The notes beneath the pieces are model-generated. The model was not told the DNA's origin. It did no database searches and saw nothing but the letters and a program-made list of their open reading frames with translations. From contig NZ_CP043504.1 in assembly GCF_008365275.1 (NCBI RefSeq), positions 1,550,001-1,614,000 of the forward strand: a DNA stretch of 64,000 nucleotides. The letters run 5' to 3'. Position 1 is the stretch's first letter, and each line of letters begins with the position of its first letter. The stretch comes from Protaetiibacter larvae (lineage in GTDB: Bacteria > Actinomycetota > Actinomycetes > Actinomycetales > Microbacteriaceae). The translations under genes were made by a program, and so were the position numbers. Below, one piece after another: positions 15,212 through 22,601 of the stretch.

Positions 15212-16567
15212 ATGAACAGCGCGGTGCAGCTCCCCCTCGACCTCGCGGAACTCCGCATCGACGCATCCGGCGGCACCCTCGTGCGACGCACCGTGCTGCC
15301 GAGCGGCGTGCGCATCCTCACCGAGCAGGTGCCCGGCTCGCAGAGCGCGACCGTCGGGTTCTGGGTGGCGGTCGGATCGCGCGACGAGCAGCCGGTCACC
15401 TACGGCTCCACGCACTTCCTCGAGCACCTGCTGTTCAAGGGCACGAGTACCCGCAGCGCGCTCGACATCGCGGTCGCCTTCGACTCGGTGGGCGGCGAGC
15501 ACAATGCCCTCACCGCGAAGGAGCACACCTGCTACTACGCGAAGGTGCGCGACCAGGATGTCGAGATGGCGGTGCGGGTGCTGGCCGACATGTTCGCCTC
15601 GTCCACCCTCGATGCGGACGACTTCGAGAGCGAGCGCGGCGTCATCCTGGAAGAGCTCGCGATGGCCGACGACGACCCGGGCGACGTCGCAGGGGAGCGC
15701 TTCTTCGAGGCGGTCTTCGGCGACCACCCGCTCGGACGCCCGATCGGCGGAAACCCGGATTCCATCTCCGCGGTCACGCGAGACGCCGTCTGGCAGCACT
15801 ACCGGAGCAACTACGGCCCGCGCGACCTCGTCATCACCGTCGCCGGCGCACTCGACCACGACCGCATCGTCGAGGTCGCGAGCCAGGCGCTCGCCGCAGC
15901 CGGCTGGGAGCTGGACCTCGCCGCACGACCCGTGGAACGGCGCGACCCGCGCCACGATCTCATCGAGCGCGGCAGCCCCCTCGCGATCGTCACGCGTCCG
16001 CTCGAACAGGTGAACCTCTACCTCGGCGTCGCCGGGCTCGCCGCCGCCGACGAGCGCCGACCCGCGCTCACCGTGCTCAACTCGGTGCTCGGCGGCGGGA
16101 TGAGCTCGCGGTTGTTCCAGGAGATCCGCGAGAAGCGCGGCTACGCGTACTCGGTCTACTCCTTCGCGTCCAGCTACTCGGACGCGGGCATCGTCGGGCT
16201 CTACGCCGGCTGCTCGCCCAAGCGCGCCGCGGATGTCGCCGAGCTCATGCTCGCCGAGTTCCGGCGCCTCGGGGCGGCAGGCATCAGCGACGAGGAGCTC
16301 GTGCGGGCGCGCGGCCAACTGGGTGGCGCATCCGCCCTCGCCCTCGAGGACTCCGACACCCGGATGAGCCGGCTCGGCCGCAGCGAACTGACGCTGGGCG
16401 AGTTCGCCGACCTCGACGAGACCCTGCGCCGCATCGATGCGGTCACCGTGGACGAGGTGCGGGTGCTCGCCGCCGAGCTCGCCGACCGTCCGCTCTCCCT
16501 CGCGGCCGTGGGACCCGTCGAGGCGGCCGCCTTCGCGGGCCTCGACGGCGAACCGGCAGCGGCCTAG
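15212..16567 (+). CDS. M16 family zinc metallopeptidase
   Basis: A 451-residue insulinase/processing-peptidase-like enzyme with the inverted zinc motif HFLEH at residues 68-72 and the downstream glutamate region ERGVILEELAMADDDP near 140-156, so the first half is catalytic and the second (FREIREKRGYAYSVYS-type segment) is the paired inactive domain. This family is regularly encoded after pnp in actinobacteria and is annotated by homology as processing protease; its substrate is unknown. TAGGCT (15197-15202) lies nine bases before ATG 15212. It is followed at 12 bases by a phosphatase gene. Confidence 0.92.
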   Translation: MNSAVQLPLDLAELRIDASGGTLVRRTVLPSGVRILTEQVPGSQSATVGFWVAVGSRDEQPVTYGSTHFLEHLLFKGTSTRSALDIAVAFDSVGGEHNALTAKEHTCYYAKVRDQDVEMAVRVLADMFASSTLDADDFESERGVILEELAMADDDPGDVAGERFFEAVFGDHPLGRPIGGNPDSISAVTRDAVWQHYRSNYGPRDLVITVAGALDHDRIVEVASQALAAAGWELDLAARPVERRDPRHDLIERGSPLAIVTRPLEQVNLYLGVAGLAAADERRPALTVLNSVLGGGMSSRLFQEIREKRGYAYSVYSFASSYSDAGIVGLYAGCSPKRAADVAELMLAEFRRLGAAGISDEELVRARGQLGGASALALEDSDTRMSRLGRSELTLGEFADLDETLRRIDAVTVDEVRVLAAELADRPLSLAAVGPVEAAAFAGLDGEPAAA

Positions 16568-16579
16568 GAAGGGTCTCAG

Positions 16580-17182
16580 ATGTCGCGATTCCTCTATCTG
16601 GTTCGCCACGGCGAGCAGCAGGACGCCGAATACGGCCTGCCGGACGGCCCGCTCTCGGCGCGCGGGGTTCGCCAGGCGCGGGCCATCGCCGAGCGGCTCG
16701 GCGGGGTGCCCTTCACCCACGCCTGGACCTCGCCCCTGCAGCGCGCCCAGGAGACCGCCCGCATCATGACCGAGCGGCTGCCCGCGCTCGAGCCGGAACC
16801 CTCAGCCCTGCTCATGGACTGCATCCCCTCCGGCCCCACACCGGAACTGCCGCACGCCTGGGAGTCGTTCTTCGGATCCGTCACCCGCGAGCAGATCGAG
16901 GCGGGCGAGGCGCAGATGTCGGATGCCGTGGCCGAGTGGCTGAGCCCGACCCGCGAGGACCGCCACGAACTGCTCATCACGCACAGCTTCGTGATCGGCT
17001 GGTTCGTGCGCGAGGTGTTCGGCGCGGCCAGCTGGCGCTGGCTGGGGGTCAACCAGGCCAACTGCGGCCTCACCATCATCCGGGTGCGTTCGGCGAAGCC
17101 CGCCGTGCTCGTCACCCACAACGACCTCGGTCACCTGCCGCCCGAGCTGCGCACGGGGCTCACGGTCGAGCAGCCGTATTGA
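16580..17182 (+). CDS. Histidine phosphatase family protein
   Basis: The 200-residue protein starts with the RHG signature (R9-H10-G11 in FLYLVRHGEQ) of the phosphoglycerate-mutase-like histidine phosphatases, with a second His in the ELLITHSFVIGWFV segment. The phospho-His H10 would hydrolyse a small phosphoester or act as a mutase; the substrate cannot be told from sequence. It is 12 bases downstream of the M16 protease gene and probably co-transcribed with it. It converges with the GNAT gene, with four bases between the two ends. Confidence 0.88.
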   Translation: MSRFLYLVRHGEQQDAEYGLPDGPLSARGVRQARAIAERLGGVPFTHAWTSPLQRAQETARIMTERLPALEPEPSALLMDCIPSGPTPELPHAWESFFGSVTREQIEAGEAQMSDAVAEWLSPTREDRHELLITHSFVIGWFVREVFGAASWRWLGVNQANCGLTIIRVRSAKPAVLVTHNDLGHLPPELRTGLTVEQPY

Positions 17183-17186
17183 GCCG

Positions 17187-17645
17187 CTACAGCGCCTTCG
17201 CGAACCACAGGTTCGCGTTGGGGTTGTCGTTGTACGGCTCCACCTCGTCGTAGCCGCTCGAACGGTAGAGCGAGCCCGCCGCCTCGAGGGTCGCGTTGGT
17301 GTCGAGCACCGACTCGCTCGCACCCAGGCGCCGCGCGCGCTCCTCGAGCTCCGCGAGCAGCAGCCGACCCCAGCCGCGACCGCGCACCTCGTCGCGCAGG
17401 TAGAGGTGCTTCACCTCGGCACGCGAGGCATCGAGCATCCGGATGCCGCCGCACCCCACCGCACGCCCCTCGGCCTCCGCCACGAGGAACACCCCCGCCG
17501 GCTCGACGAAGCGCGCCGGATCCGGGAAGACGATGCGGTAGCCGCCCTCGGTGTCGAAGCCGTGCACCCGCATCCGGAAGTACTCGCTCAGCAGTTCGTG
17601 GGCGTCGGCGTCGTCGACCGACGCGACGCGGAAGGCGGGATCCAC
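17187..17645 (-). CDS. GNAT family N-acetyltransferase
   Basis: The 152-residue protein has the GNAT acetyl-CoA binding motif V-R-G-R-G-W-G-R-L-L-L at about residues 88-98, preceded by the beta-4 strand AEVKHLYLRDE, and a C-terminal SLYRSSGYDEVEPYN segment typical of the family. It would acetylate an amine on a small molecule or protein; the substrate is unknown. The start is GTG 17645; a minus-strand TAGGCT -10 (17652-17657) ends six bases before it, so the mRNA is leaderless. It shares a 39-base divergent promoter region with dapB. Confidence 0.88.
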   Translation of the reverse strand: MDPAFRVASVDDADAHELLSEYFRMRVHGFDTEGGYRIVFPDPARFVEPAGVFLVAEAEGRAVGCGGIRMLDASRAEVKHLYLRDEVRGRGWGRLLLAELEERARRLGASESVLDTNATLEAAGSLYRSSGYDEVEPYNDNPNANLWFAKAL

Positions 17646-17684
17646 CCGACCAGCCTAGGGCGGGCACGCCGATAGGCTTGCGGC

Positions 17685-18440
17685 ATGGCGTATTCGGTCG
17701 CCGTCGTGGGTGCGGCGGGCAGGATGGGAGCCCTCGCGACGCGGCTCATCGCGGCGAGCGACGACTTCACGGTGCATGCGCGCATCGGATCCGCCGATCC
17801 GATCGAGGCGATCGACGGCGCCGACCTCGTGCTCGACCTCACGGTGCCCGCGGTCTCGCCGGAGGTCGTCGAGGCAGCCGTGACCCGCGGGATCCCGGTG
17901 CTCGTCGGCACCTCCGGGTGGACCGCCGAGCGGCTCGCCAAGGTGCGCACCCGCGTCGACGGGCTGGACGGCGCGGCCGTCATCGTGATCCCGAACTTCT
18001 CGCTCGGCTCGGTGCTCGCCACCCGCCTCGCGACGATCGCGGCCGGTTTCTTCGACTCCATCGAGATCATCGAGGCCCACCACGCCGGCAAGTCGGACTC
18101 GCCGTCGGGCACCGCCATCCGCACAGCCGAACTCATCGCCGAGGCCCGCGCCGAGCGCGGCCCGGTCTCCGCCCCGCACGCCGACCAGCGCGCCCGCGGC
18201 CAGCAGGTCGCGAGCGTCCCCGTGCACAGCCTGCGGATGGACGGCATCCTCGCCGAGCAGGAGGTCGTGTTCGGCGGAACGGGGGAGACCCTGCGCATCC
18301 GGCACCAGACCGTCTCGGACGCCTCCTACGAGGCCGGGATCCTGCTCGCGCTCCGTGCCCTGCCGACCACCCGCGGCCTCGTCGTCGGGCTCGACAGCCT
18401 GCTGGGGCTCGATCGGCTTCTGGGGCTCGATCGGCTGTGA
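17685..18440 (+). CDS. dapB: 4-hydroxy-tetrahydrodipicolinate reductase
   Basis: A 251-residue NAD(P)H-dependent reductase of the diaminopimelate/lysine pathway. It has the N-terminal Rossmann motif VVGAAGRMG (residues 6-14), the EIIEAHHAGKSDSPSGTA catalytic segment with the HHxxKxDxPSGTA signature, and full family length. TAGGCT (17673-17678) ends six bases before ATG 17685, giving a leaderless mRNA. The last codons contain an 18-base tandem duplication (18402-18437) that repeats LGLDRL, making the C-terminus slightly longer than usual. The next gene overlaps its stop by four bases. Confidence 0.96.
   Translation: MAYSVAVVGAAGRMGALATRLIAASDDFTVHARIGSADPIEAIDGADLVLDLTVPAVSPEVVEAAVTRGIPVLVGTSGWTAERLAKVRTRVDGLDGAAVIVIPNFSLGSVLATRLATIAAGFFDSIEIIEAHHAGKSDSPSGTAIRTAELIAEARAERGPVSAPHADQRARGQQVASVPVHSLRMDGILAEQEVVFGGTGETLRIRHQTVSDASYEAGILLALRALPTTRGLVVGLDSLLGLDRLLGLDRL
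18402..18437 (+). repeat. 18-base tandem duplication at the 3' end of dapB
   Basis: CTGGGGCTCGATCGGCTT (18402-18419) is followed by an identical copy except for its last base (18420-18437). A third, diverged unit precedes it. The duplication is in frame and ends at the stop codon. Confidence 0.85.
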
Positions 18441-18895
18441 GCGCGCGGATCGGCGCGGCCGTGATGGCCGTGCTGCTGGTGATCTACCTCGTGTTCGCCG
18501 TCAACTACGCGATCCAGCTGATCGGCACCGGGGTGCCGATCGCGGTGACGATGGGCGTCGCACTGCTCGTGCTGCCGCTCATCGGCGCGGGGTTCATCGC
18601 CGCGGAGCTCGTCTTCGGCATCCGCGCCGAACGACTCGCCCGGCGGCTCGAGGCCGAGGACGCGCTGCCCACCGAGCAGTTGCCGACCCGATCGAGCGGT
18701 CGCGTCGAGCGGGATGCGGCCGACGAGCTGTTCCCCGTCTACCAGGCGGCCGTCGAGGCCGCACCGGAGGACTGGCGCGCCTGGTTCCGGCTGGCCCTCG
18801 CATACGACGCCTCGGGCGACCGCCGCCGCGCGCGCTGGGCGACGCGGCAGGCGATCCGCCTCGAACGGGCTACGCCAGGCTCGCCTCGAGGGTGA
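18437..18895 (+). CDS. Membrane protein with a TPR-like C-terminus
   Basis: A 152-residue protein with two N-terminal transmembrane helices (about 4-26 and 33-56) and a cytoplasmic C-terminus containing a single TPR-like unit (residues about 107-145: YQAAVEAAPEDWRAWFRLALAYDASGDRRRARW). GTG 18437 overlaps the dapB stop in a GTGA arrangement, so the two are translationally coupled. Its role is unknown; TPR units usually mediate protein contacts. Its 3' end overlaps the convergent OsmC gene by 26 bases. Confidence 0.8.
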   Translation: MSARIGAAVMAVLLVIYLVFAVNYAIQLIGTGVPIAVTMGVALLVLPLIGAGFIAAELVFGIRAERLARRLEAEDALPTEQLPTRSSGRVERDAADELFPVYQAAVEAAPEDWRAWFRLALAYDASGDRRRARWATRQAIRLERATPGSPRG

Positions 18896-19295
18896 TCGGG
18901 ATCCCGGCGAGCGCCTGCGACACCGGGCAGTTGGCCTTGGCGTCCGCCGCGATCCGCTCGAAATCCGCCTCGCCGATGCCGGGCACCTTCGCGCTCACCA
19001 GCAGGTGGCTGCCGGTGATGCCCTCACCGGGCTGGAAGGTGACGGCGGCCGTCACCTGAAGGCTCTCCGGCGCGAAGCCGGCCTGCGCGAGGGCGTTCGC
19101 GAACGCCATCGAGAAGCACGCCGAATGGGCGGCCCCCAGCAGCTCCTCCGGGTTGGTGCGGCCCGCCTCGCCCTGCGAGCGGGCGGCCCAGCTCACCGGG
19201 AACTCGGCGGCGTCGCTCGAGTCGAGGGAGGTCGTTCCCGATCCGTGGATCAGGTCGCCGAACCACAGGGTCGTCGCTTCGCTCGTCACTGCCAT
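18870..19295 (-). CDS. OsmC family peroxiredoxin
   Basis: The 141-residue protein carries the two catalytic cysteines of the OsmC/Ohr group, C60 (in LLGAAHSACFSMAF) and C123 (in KANCPVSQAL), and the R-TNPEELLGAAHSAC hallmark. It would detoxify organic or inorganic hydroperoxides using thiol or lipoyl reductants; the sequence looks more like OsmC than Ohr. The ATG at 19295 has a good GGAG site (GGAGACCCCC on the minus strand). A minus-strand TAGAGT lies near 19345. Its 3' end overlaps the TPR membrane protein gene. Confidence 0.92.
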   Translation of the reverse strand: MAVTSEATTLWFGDLIHGSGTTSLDSSDAAEFPVSWAARSQGEAGRTNPEELLGAAHSACFSMAFANALAQAGFAPESLQVTAAVTFQPGEGITGSHLLVSAKVPGIGEADFERIAADAKANCPVSQALAGIPITLEASLA

Positions 19296-19359
19296 GGGGG
19301 TCTCCTCCGGTCGAGGACGGGGCCTCGGCGCCCCGTCACCCCCACTCTAGGCGGCGGCC

Positions 19360-19848
19360 TCAGGCGGCGGCAGTCCTGCGGATGACGCCCGCGCGCACGA
19401 GCAGCAGGTACAGCTGGCAGCCGAGGCAGTAGCCGAAGGCGCCGTTGAGGAAGGCGGCGATGAAGGCGAAGGCGCCGGCCACGACGATCGCGTACGGCAC
19501 GCCCGCGAGGTGCAGGATGATGCCCGCGATCGTCACGAACGCGCCGACGCCCTGGGCGAAGGTGGGCGGGGCGGCGTCCTCGAGCTCGGCGGGCGGGGCG
19601 AGGCGCGGACGGATGAGACGACGGAACACGATGGCCCACGGTCCGCGGGAGACACCCGCGGCCGCCGACCACACGAAGAGGGCGGCGAGCACCGCGAGCA
19701 GGATGAACGCGGGCTGCACGGCGCGCGCCGCGAGCGTGTCGGCGGTGCCGTCGGCGAGGCCGAGGCCGACCCCCACGAGCAGCAGCACGGCCGTGACGGA
19801 TGCGGTGAAGCGCGGGCCGCGCGGGTCGATCTGTGCGGGACGGGACAT
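19360..19848 (-). CDS. DUF4395 membrane protein with a CxxC motif
   Basis: A 162-residue protein with four hydrophobic helices and a C141-x2-C144 pair (GYCLGCQLY) in the last helix. These features fit DUF4395, a family regularly encoded next to thioredoxin-like proteins in actinobacteria and presumed to be a membrane partner in thiol-disulfide exchange. ATG 19848 is chosen for the GAAGGAG site eight bases upstream; the longer frame to 20037 is antisense noise in the thioredoxin gene. It follows the membrane-anchored thioredoxin gene by 22 bases in the same operon. Confidence 0.85.
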   Translation of the reverse strand: MSRPAQIDPRGPRFTASVTAVLLLVGVGLGLADGTADTLAARAVQPAFILLAVLAALFVWSAAAGVSRGPWAIVFRRLIRPRLAPPAELEDAAPPTFAQGVGAFVTIAGIILHLAGVPYAIVVAGAFAFIAAFLNGAFGYCLGCQLYLLLVRAGVIRRTAAA

Positions 19849-19870
19849 GGGTGCTCCTTCGGGACGGAGG

Positions 19871-20296
19871 TCAGGCGGCGGCGGCGCCGAGCAGGCGGTC
19901 GAGCTCGGCGGCGACGGCGTCGCGGCGGACGGCCCCGCCGATCCGGGATCGGATGCGACCCTCGGCGTCGAGCACGAAGGTCGTGGGGGTCTGCAGCACC
20001 TGGAAGCGGGCCGCGAGCTCGGGGCGCTCCGCCACATCCAGCTCGACGTGCACGATGCCGTGGCGCTGGGTGGCGAGCTCGTCGAGCACGCGCGCGGTCG
20101 CCCGGCACGGCGAGCAGTACTCGCTCGAGAACTGCAGCAGGGTCACACCGTCACCGAGCTCGACGCCGTCGATCGCGACGGTGTCCGTGGTGGTCGAGGT
20201 GCGGATGCGGCCCTGGCCGGAACGCCACACGACGCCCAGCACGGTGGAGGCGAGCACGAGCGCGCCGAGAACGGCGAACACGGCCCAGGGATCCAT
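19871..20296 (-). CDS. Membrane-anchored thioredoxin-like protein
   Basis: The 141-residue protein has one N-terminal transmembrane helix (about residues 4-24) followed by a thioredoxin fold with active site C61-S-P-C64 and the cis-Pro segment VLQTPTTFVLD. Membrane anchoring suggests it exchanges electrons with the adjacent DUF4395 membrane protein, whose gene lies 22 bases downstream. The SPC dipeptide differs from the GPC of the cytosolic thioredoxin at 4470. A minus-strand TACCGT -10 ends six bases before ATG 20296, so the operon mRNA is leaderless. Confidence 0.9.
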   Translation of the reverse strand: MDPWAVFAVLGALVLASTVLGVVWRSGQGRIRTSTTTDTVAIDGVELGDGVTLLQFSSEYCSPCRATARVLDELATQRHGIVHVELDVAERPELAARFQVLQTPTTFVLDAEGRIRSRIGGAVRRDAVAAELDRLLGAAAA

Positions 20297-20411
20297 GCGA
20301 ACACGGTAGCCAGCGGGTTCCCCGCGCGGGCGAGTGTGACATTCCGTGACGGACGCGGGCGGCGGCGTGCCGGGTCGGCGGGTGTCGGCCGCGGCGGATA
20401 TCGTGAAGGCC

Positions 20412-21158
20412 GTGCCGGAGACCTCGAGCGATCAGACCCCCATCCAGTTCCGTTCCGACATGACGGTCGAGCTCGTGCGTTCGAGCGCCCACGACTCCGA
20501 CGTGCTGTTCGCGGCACGCGTGTCGACCCAGGGCGAGAAGACGCTCGATGCGGCGGCCGCAGGCACCGAGGCATCCGATCGCGACCGCGGACTCATCAAC
20601 TACCTCATGCGCGACCGGCACGGCTCGCCGTTCGAGCACAACTCGATGACCTTCTATGTGCAGGCGCCGATCTTCGTGTTCCGTGAGTTCATGCGGCACC
20701 GCATCGCCTCCTACAACGAGGAGTCGGGTCGCTACCGCCAGCTGCAGCCGGTGTTCTATGTGCCGGGGCCCGAGCGTCGGCTCGTGCAGGTCGGCAAGCC
20801 CGGTGCCTACGATTTCGTCGAGGGCACGCCCGAGCAGACCGCGCTCGCGGTGGCCGAGTCGAAGGCGGCGGCCGAGTTCGCCTACGCCGCGTACCAGCGG
20901 ATGCTCACCGCCGGGATCGCGCGCGAGGTGGCGCGCGGCGTGCTGCCGGTGTCCACCTACTCCTCGATGTACGTGACCATGAATGCCCGCTCGCTCATGA
21001 ACTTCCTGTCGCTGCGGACGAAGCACCCCGACTCCCACTTCCCCTCGTTCCCGCAGCGCGAGATCGAGCTCGTGGCCGAGCAGCTGGAGTCCATCTGGGC
21101 CGAGCTCATGCCGCTCACCCACGCCGCCTTCCAGGCCGGCGGCCGCGTCGCCCCCTAG
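20412..21158 (+). CDS. thyX: FAD-dependent thymidylate synthase
   Basis: A 248-residue flavoenzyme that methylates dUMP to dTMP with methylene-tetrahydrofolate and NADPH. The ThyX signature RHRxxxxNExSxRY is present (RHRIASYNEESGRY), with HGSPFEHNSMTFYV before it and the NARSLMNFLSLR substrate segment after it. I choose GTG 20412, not the first in-frame GTG at 20346, because TATCGT (20399-20404) ends seven bases before it and the product then has the usual length. In actinobacteria thyX lies between dapB and dapA; here dapA is separated by a repeat-flanked nuclease gene and a permease gene. Confidence 0.95.
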   Translation: MPETSSDQTPIQFRSDMTVELVRSSAHDSDVLFAARVSTQGEKTLDAAAAGTEASDRDRGLINYLMRDRHGSPFEHNSMTFYVQAPIFVFREFMRHRIASYNEESGRYRQLQPVFYVPGPERRLVQVGKPGAYDFVEGTPEQTALAVAESKAAAEFAYAAYQRMLTAGIAREVARGVLPVSTYSSMYVTMNARSLMNFLSLRTKHPDSHFPSFPQREIELVAEQLESIWAELMPLTHAAFQAGGRVAP

Positions 21159-21536
21159 CCGCACCCGCGCTCGCGCCGCCGCCCCAGCCCGCCGCCGCCT
21201 CCCGCCGCCTCCCAAATCAAGGAGTCGAGCATCCCAAATCAAGGAGTCGGTGTGACTGCTGTTGCGGATGGGGTGGAAGTAGTGAGTTTCTCGCTTCAGC
21301 TCCGTGAGATGGGTTGCGCCACTCCTTGATTTGGGAGCCGGGTCGGATTTGGGAGCCGGATCGGGCTCGGGAGCCGGATCGGATTCGGGAGCCGGATCGG
21401 CGGGGCGACTCGCGGACCAGGCCCGGCGGGACCTCCGGATGGCGTCCGATCCTCCCCAGGGGAGTCCGGTAGGCGAAGCGCACGATTCGGGCGCGGCGCG
21501 CGACGACGGCCCGGAGGCCGGCGAACACTGGCCCGG
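21159..21536. repeat. Gene-free 378-base stretch: left palindromic flank of the nuclease cassette
   Basis: Two direct copies of CCCAAATCAAGGAGTCG (21211-21227 and 21233-21249) are followed, 71 bases later, by one inverted copy (21321-21336), so 21232-21247 and 21321-21336 are perfect 16-base inverted repeats. An 18-base tandem array (21330-21401) follows directly. The same motif recurs on the other side of the nuclease gene at 22443-22569. I see no credible coding frame or terminator with a T-tract here. Confidence 0.85.
21330..21401 (+). repeat. 18-base tandem repeat, four units
   Basis: Four consecutive 18-base units with consensus TTYGGGAGCCGGATCGGA start at 21330, 21348, 21366 and 21384. 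The first begins inside the inverted CTCCTTGATTTGGGA copy, suggesting the array grew by slippage from the palindrome end. The unit length keeps a frame open (GSDLGA-like on the plus strand) but I do not believe it is translated. Confidence 0.9.
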
Positions 21537-22397
21537 GTGACCCGGCTTCAGGCAGCGATACGGCGCCGCGGCGGACTCGCGGCAACCCACGAGCTCCATC
21601 GCGACGGCTTCGGCCGCGAGGTGCTGCGCCGCGCGACCCGCACGGGCGAGATCCGCCGGATCCGGCAGGGCTGGTACATCCTCCCCGACACACCGTCCGC
21701 CGTGGCTGACTGCCTCCGTGTCGGTGGCCGCGCCACCTGCATCACGCTCATCGAACACCTCGGGCTCTGGGTGCACGCCCACGTTCGCGAGGTGCACGTC
21801 GCGGTGAGGCCGCACGCGTGCCAACTGCGTGACCCGCGCGACTACCGCCGACGCGGCCCGCAGCCCGATGCGGTGGTCCACTGGACGGATGCGGACGTGG
21901 ACGCGGTCGCCGACGGCAGCCGCATGCTCGTGTCCCTTCCGCAGGCGCTGCGTGAACTCGCGCTGTGCTGCGGCGCGGAGGCCGCGTTCGTCGCCGCCGA
22001 GTCGGCGATGGCCGCCGGCATGCTTCGCGCCGAGGAGTGGAGCTCGGTCTGCGACACCCTTCCCGCGGGGTTCGCCGTCCGGCTGCGCCCGGCCGGACCT
22101 CGGTCGGGAAGCATCACCGAGGCGGTTTTCCACTTTCGTTCACCCATGTTCGGCGTGCGTGTGAGGCAGCAGGTGCAGATCGGGCCGGATCGGGTCGACA
22201 ATCTGCTCGGCGACCGACTCATCATCGAACTCGACAGCCGCGAGTTCCACGAACGGGAGCGCGACTACGCGCGGGATGCGCGGCTGAACGCACGAGGATT
22301 CCGCATCCTGCGATTCTCGTACCAGCAGATCATGTTCGACTGGCCGCAGGTGGAGGCCGCCATTCGAGCGGCCATCGCCCGCGGCGACGCCAACTGA
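21537..22397 (+). CDS. AbiEi-like winged-helix / DUF559 PD-(D/E)xK nuclease-like protein
   Basis: A 286-residue protein. Residues about 8-52 form an AbiEi-type winged helix (GLAATHELHRDGFGREVL..IRRIRQGWYIL). Residues about 190-280 resemble DUF559/Vsr-like nucleases: E195, D221, E231-x-D233, H238 and the RDARLNARGFRILRF segment are the expected PD-(D/E)xK positions and all are present, so it could be active. GTG 21537 is the only reasonable start and has no clear ribosome binding site. Identical palindromic repeats flank both sides, and the gene interrupts thyX to dapA, indicating a transferred cassette. Target unknown. Confidence 0.82.
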   Translation: MTRLQAAIRRRGGLAATHELHRDGFGREVLRRATRTGEIRRIRQGWYILPDTPSAVADCLRVGGRATCITLIEHLGLWVHAHVREVHVAVRPHACQLRDPRDYRRRGPQPDAVVHWTDADVDAVADGSRMLVSLPQALRELALCCGAEAAFVAAESAMAAGMLRAEEWSSVCDTLPAGFAVRLRPAGPRSGSITEAVFHFRSPMFGVRVRQQVQIGPDRVDNLLGDRLIIELDSREFHERERDYARDARLNARGFRILRFSYQQIMFDWPQVEAAIRAAIARGDAN

Positions 22398-22442
22398 GCC
22401 CGGGCGCGCGGTGTCCCCGCCATCCCGCCGCCCCATCCGCCG

Positions 22443-22569
22443 TCCCAAATCAAGGAGTCGAGCAACCCAAATCAAGGAGCCGACGGGCAGGACACGCCAC
22501 TCGCGCCACTCCATCCCCGCCAGTAACGTCAACTCCTTGATTTGGGTTGCTCGACTCCTTGATTTGGGA
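22443..22569. repeat. Right palindromic flank of the nuclease cassette: perfect 37-base inverted repeat
   Basis: Bases 22443-22479 and 22533-22569 are perfect inverted repeats separated by 53 bases. Each arm contains two copies of CCCAAATCAAGGAG joined by TCGAGCAA. The arms match the repeats in the left flank (21210-21249) with the joiner TCGAGCA(T/A). It lies between the convergent nuclease and permease genes and could also terminate transcription. Confidence 0.9.
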
Positions 22570-22601
22570 CAGGGCAGGCGGGGAGAGCGTCCAAGCGAGG
22601 G

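Noticed and set aside
21304-21540. 79-codon plus-strand ORF with GSDLGA-like repeats
   Set aside because: The repeats are the translation of the 18-base tandem array; no ribosome binding site and no similarity outside the array.
21217-21693. Minus-strand ORF through the left repeat flank
   Set aside because: Composed of translated repeat units and antisense nuclease sequence.
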